A stretch of 64,000 nt of DNA from Saccharopolyspora hirsuta (GTDB taxonomy: Bacteria > Actinomycetota > Actinomycetes > Mycobacteriales > Pseudonocardiaceae). The position numbers and the translations under genes were made by a program. The stretch covers positions 310,001 to 374,000 of the forward strand of contig NZ_VWPH01000005.1 of NCBI RefSeq assembly GCF_008630535.1, written 5' to 3'. Below the pieces are notes generated by a model. The model saw only the letters and a list, made by a program, of their open reading frames with translations. It made no database searches and was not told where the DNA came from. Position 1 is the first letter of the stretch. Each line of letters starts with the position of its first letter. Below, piece after piece: positions 62,314-64,000 of the stretch.

Positions 62314-64000
62314 TTACAGCGTGCTCGCCAGGCGGTCGGCCAGGAGACGCGTGAAGCGGGCCGGGTCCGCGAGCTCGCCGCCCTCCGCGAGGAAGGCCGT
62401 GCCGTACAGGAGCTCGACCACTTCGGACAGTTCCGCGTCGTCGCCCCGCTCCTCGTGCGCCTTGCGCAGTCCGGCCACCAGCGGGTGCGCCGGGTTGAGC
62501 TCGAGGATCCGCTTGGTGGGCGGCACCTCGTGGCCCATCGCGCGGTAGATCTTCTCCATCGTGGGGGTCAGGTCCGAGGACTCGCCAACCAGGCAGGCCG
62601 GGGAGGTGGTCAGGCGCGAGGTCAGCCGCACCTGCCGGACCTCGTCGCCCAGCTTCTCGGTCATCCAGGCCAGCACTGCGGCGAAGTCCTTCTGCTGCTG
62701 GTCCCGCTCGCTCTCGGCGCTCTTCTTCTCCTCCTCGGTGTCGAGGTCGAGCTCGCCCTTGGCGATGGACTGCAGCGGCTTGCCGTCGAACTCCGGCACC
62801 GCGTCGACCCACATCTCGTCGATGGGGTCGGTGAGCACGAGCACCTCGTAGCCCTTGGCCCGGAACGCCTCCATGTGCGGCGAGCTCTCCACGACCTGCC
62901 GCGAGGCGCCGGTCAGGTAGTAGATGTGGCGCTGCCCGTCCTTCATCCGCTCCACGTACTGCCGCAGGGTCGTCAGCTGCTCCGGGTCGTGCGTGGAGGC
63001 GAAGGAGACGACGTCCAGCAGTGCGTCGCGGTTCTCGGGGTCGCTGAGCAGGCCTTCCTTGACCGCTCGGCCGAACTCGTTCCAGAAGGTCCGGTAGCGC
63101 TCGGCGTCGTCGTCCAGCATCGCCTTCACCGCCGAGAGCACCTTCTTGGTCAGGCGGCGGCGCATCAGGCTGATCTGGCGGTCCTGCTGGAGGATCTCCC
63201 GCGACACGTTCAGCGACAGGTCCTGCGCGTCCACGACGCCCTTGACGAACCGGAGGTACTCGGGCAGCAGCGCCTCGCAGTCGTCCATGATGAACACGCG
63301 CTTGACGTAGAGCTGGACGCCGCGGGTGCGCTCGCGGGCGAACAGGTCGGCGGGCGCGTGCGACGGGAGGAACAGCAGCGCCTGGTACTCGAAGGTGCCC
63401 TCCGCCTTGACCTGGACGGTCTCCAGCGGGTCGCGCCAGTCGTGGCTGATGTGCTTGTAGAACTCCCGGTACTCGCCCTCGTCTACCTCGTCCTTGCTGC
63501 GGGCCCAGAGCGCCTTCATCGAGTTGAGGGTCTGGACCTCGCGCTTGGTCCCGCCAGCGCCGTCCGGGCTGTCGACCTCCATCCGGATCGGCCAGGTGAT
63601 GAAGTCGGAGTAGCGCTGGACGATCTGCCGGATCTTCCACTCGTCGGTGTAGTCGAAGAGGTGGTCCTCGGCGTCCTCGGGCTTGAGGTGCAGGGTGACC
63701 GAGGTGCCCTGGGGCGCCTCGGCCACGGTCTCGACGGTGTAGGTCCCGGCACCGGCGGAGCTCCACCGGGTGGCCGTGCTCTCCCCCGCCCGCCGGGTCA
63801 CCAGCGTCACCTCGTCGGCGACCATGAAGCTGGAGTAGAAGCCGACGCCGAACTGCCCGATGAGCTCGTTCGCCGCCGCGTCGCTGGACTCCTTGAGCTT
63901 GCGCAGCAGCTCACCGGTGCCCGACTTCGCGATGGTGCCGATCAGCCCCACCACGTCGTCGCGGGACATCCCGATCCCGTTGTCCCGGACGGTGAGCGTG
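62314..64000 (-). CDS. htpG: Chaperone HtpG (Hsp90), 5' end cut by window edge
   Basis: Carboxy-terminal about 560 residues of Hsp90. The ATP-binding N domain is partly visible: LTVRDNGIGMSRDDVV at the window edge and GQFGVGFYSSFMVADEV. The middle domain includes LYVKRVFIMDDCEALLPEYLRFVKGVVDAQDLSLNVSREILQ-type sequence near its usual place, and the C-terminal dimerisation domain ends LLADRLASTL. Roughly 70-75 N-terminal residues lie outside. ATP-dependent chaperone for late folding of client proteins; the stress promoter is out of view. Confidence 0.95.
   Translation of the reverse strand, partial: TLTVRDNGIGMSRDDVVGLIGTIAKSGTGELLRKLKESSDAAANELIGQFGVGFYSSFMVADEVTLVTRRAGESTATRWSSAGAGTYTVETVAEAPQGTSVTLHLKPEDAEDHLFDYTDEWKIRQIVQRYSDFITWPIRMEVDSPDGAGGTKREVQTLNSMKALWARSKDEVDEGEYREFYKHISHDWRDPLETVQVKAEGTFEYQALLFLPSHAPADLFARERTRGVQLYVKRVFIMDDCEALLPEYLRFVKGVVDAQDLSLNVSREILQQDRQISLMRRRLTKKVLSAVKAMLDDDAERYRTFWNEFGRAVKEGLLSDPENRDALLDVVSFASTHDPEQLTTLRQYVERMKDGQRHIYYLTGASRQVVESSPHMEAFRAKGYEVLVLTDPIDEMWVDAVPEFDGKPLQSIAKGELDLDTEEEKKSAESERDQQQKDFAAVLAWMTEKLGDEVRQVRLTSRLTTSPACLVGESSDLTPTMEKIYRAMGHEVPPTKRILELNPAHPLVAGLRKAHEERGDDAELSEVVELLYGTAFLAEGGELADPARFTRLLADRLASTL

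Overview
The window is high-GC, gene-dense DNA with many GTG and some TTG starts, 1- to 4-base gene overlaps and GC-rich bidirectional terminators. The gene content points to a filamentous actinomycete, probably of the Pseudonocardiales (Saccharopolyspora-like). Markers are a mabA-inhA-hemH order, a HemD/winged-helix (NnaR-type) nitrate regulator, an XRE/DUF5753 + DUF397 pair, a RipA-like NlpC/P60 protein, a very long CtpI/CtpH-like P-type ATPase and a type III PKS cluster. I saw no rRNA, tRNA, CRISPR array, insertion sequence or phage gene, and no gene-free stretch above 300 bases.

Layout. 0-9.5 kb: acyl-CoA ligase, nitronate monooxygenase-like enzyme, PadR and MarR regulators, a hydrolase, secreted endonuclease I, MFS exporter, luciferase-like oxidoreductase, lipoate ligase-like protein and a YbaK deacylase behind a clear operator. 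9.5-11.2 kb: an XRE/DUF397 locus whose regulator is frameshifted. 11-18 kb: NDH-2-like flavoprotein, a LigD without ligase domain, Fsr-like MFS with AraC regulator, secreted phytase-like protein, and a chitin-type LPMO with a DasR-like operator. 18-22.5 kb: type III PKS locus with DUF2071 protein, acyl-CoA dehydrogenase and methyltransferase, plus a divergent UbiA prenyltransferase. 22.5-27 kb: lipoprotein-type class F sortase with a candidate substrate, a two-component system and a secreted intradiol dioxygenase.

27-42 kb: mabA-inhA-hemH, a fused GlcD/GlcF-type oxidoreductase, thioredoxin, MgtC-like protein, a MoxR-DUF58-VWA operon, MobA, methyltransferases, an NlpC/P60 endopeptidase and a sirtuin. 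42-51.7 kb: a nitrate/nitrite assimilation gene set in one direction (narK, nasA, electron-transfer flavoprotein, nirB, nirD, nnaR, siroheme chelatase), which imports nitrate, reduces it to ammonium, supplies siroheme and encodes its likely regulator. 51.8-56.7 kb: a P-type ATPase fused to a degenerate ATPase copy, flanked by two small proteins. 56.7-64 kb: EamA transporter, aconitase with an AcnR-like operator, MFS transporter, and htpG running off the right edge.

Most notable: a 13-bp interspersed motif GTCCACNNNGGAC (11 exact copies); the type III PKS/UbiA locus; the tandem pseudo-ATPase/ATPase fusion; DasR-, AcnR- and GlnR-like operators at expected targets; a lipid-anchored sortase with a TPETG substrate; a 27-bp perfect bidirectional terminator reaching both stop codons; and the broken XRE regulator. 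Function calls rest on reading translated sequences and motifs by eye, without database searches.
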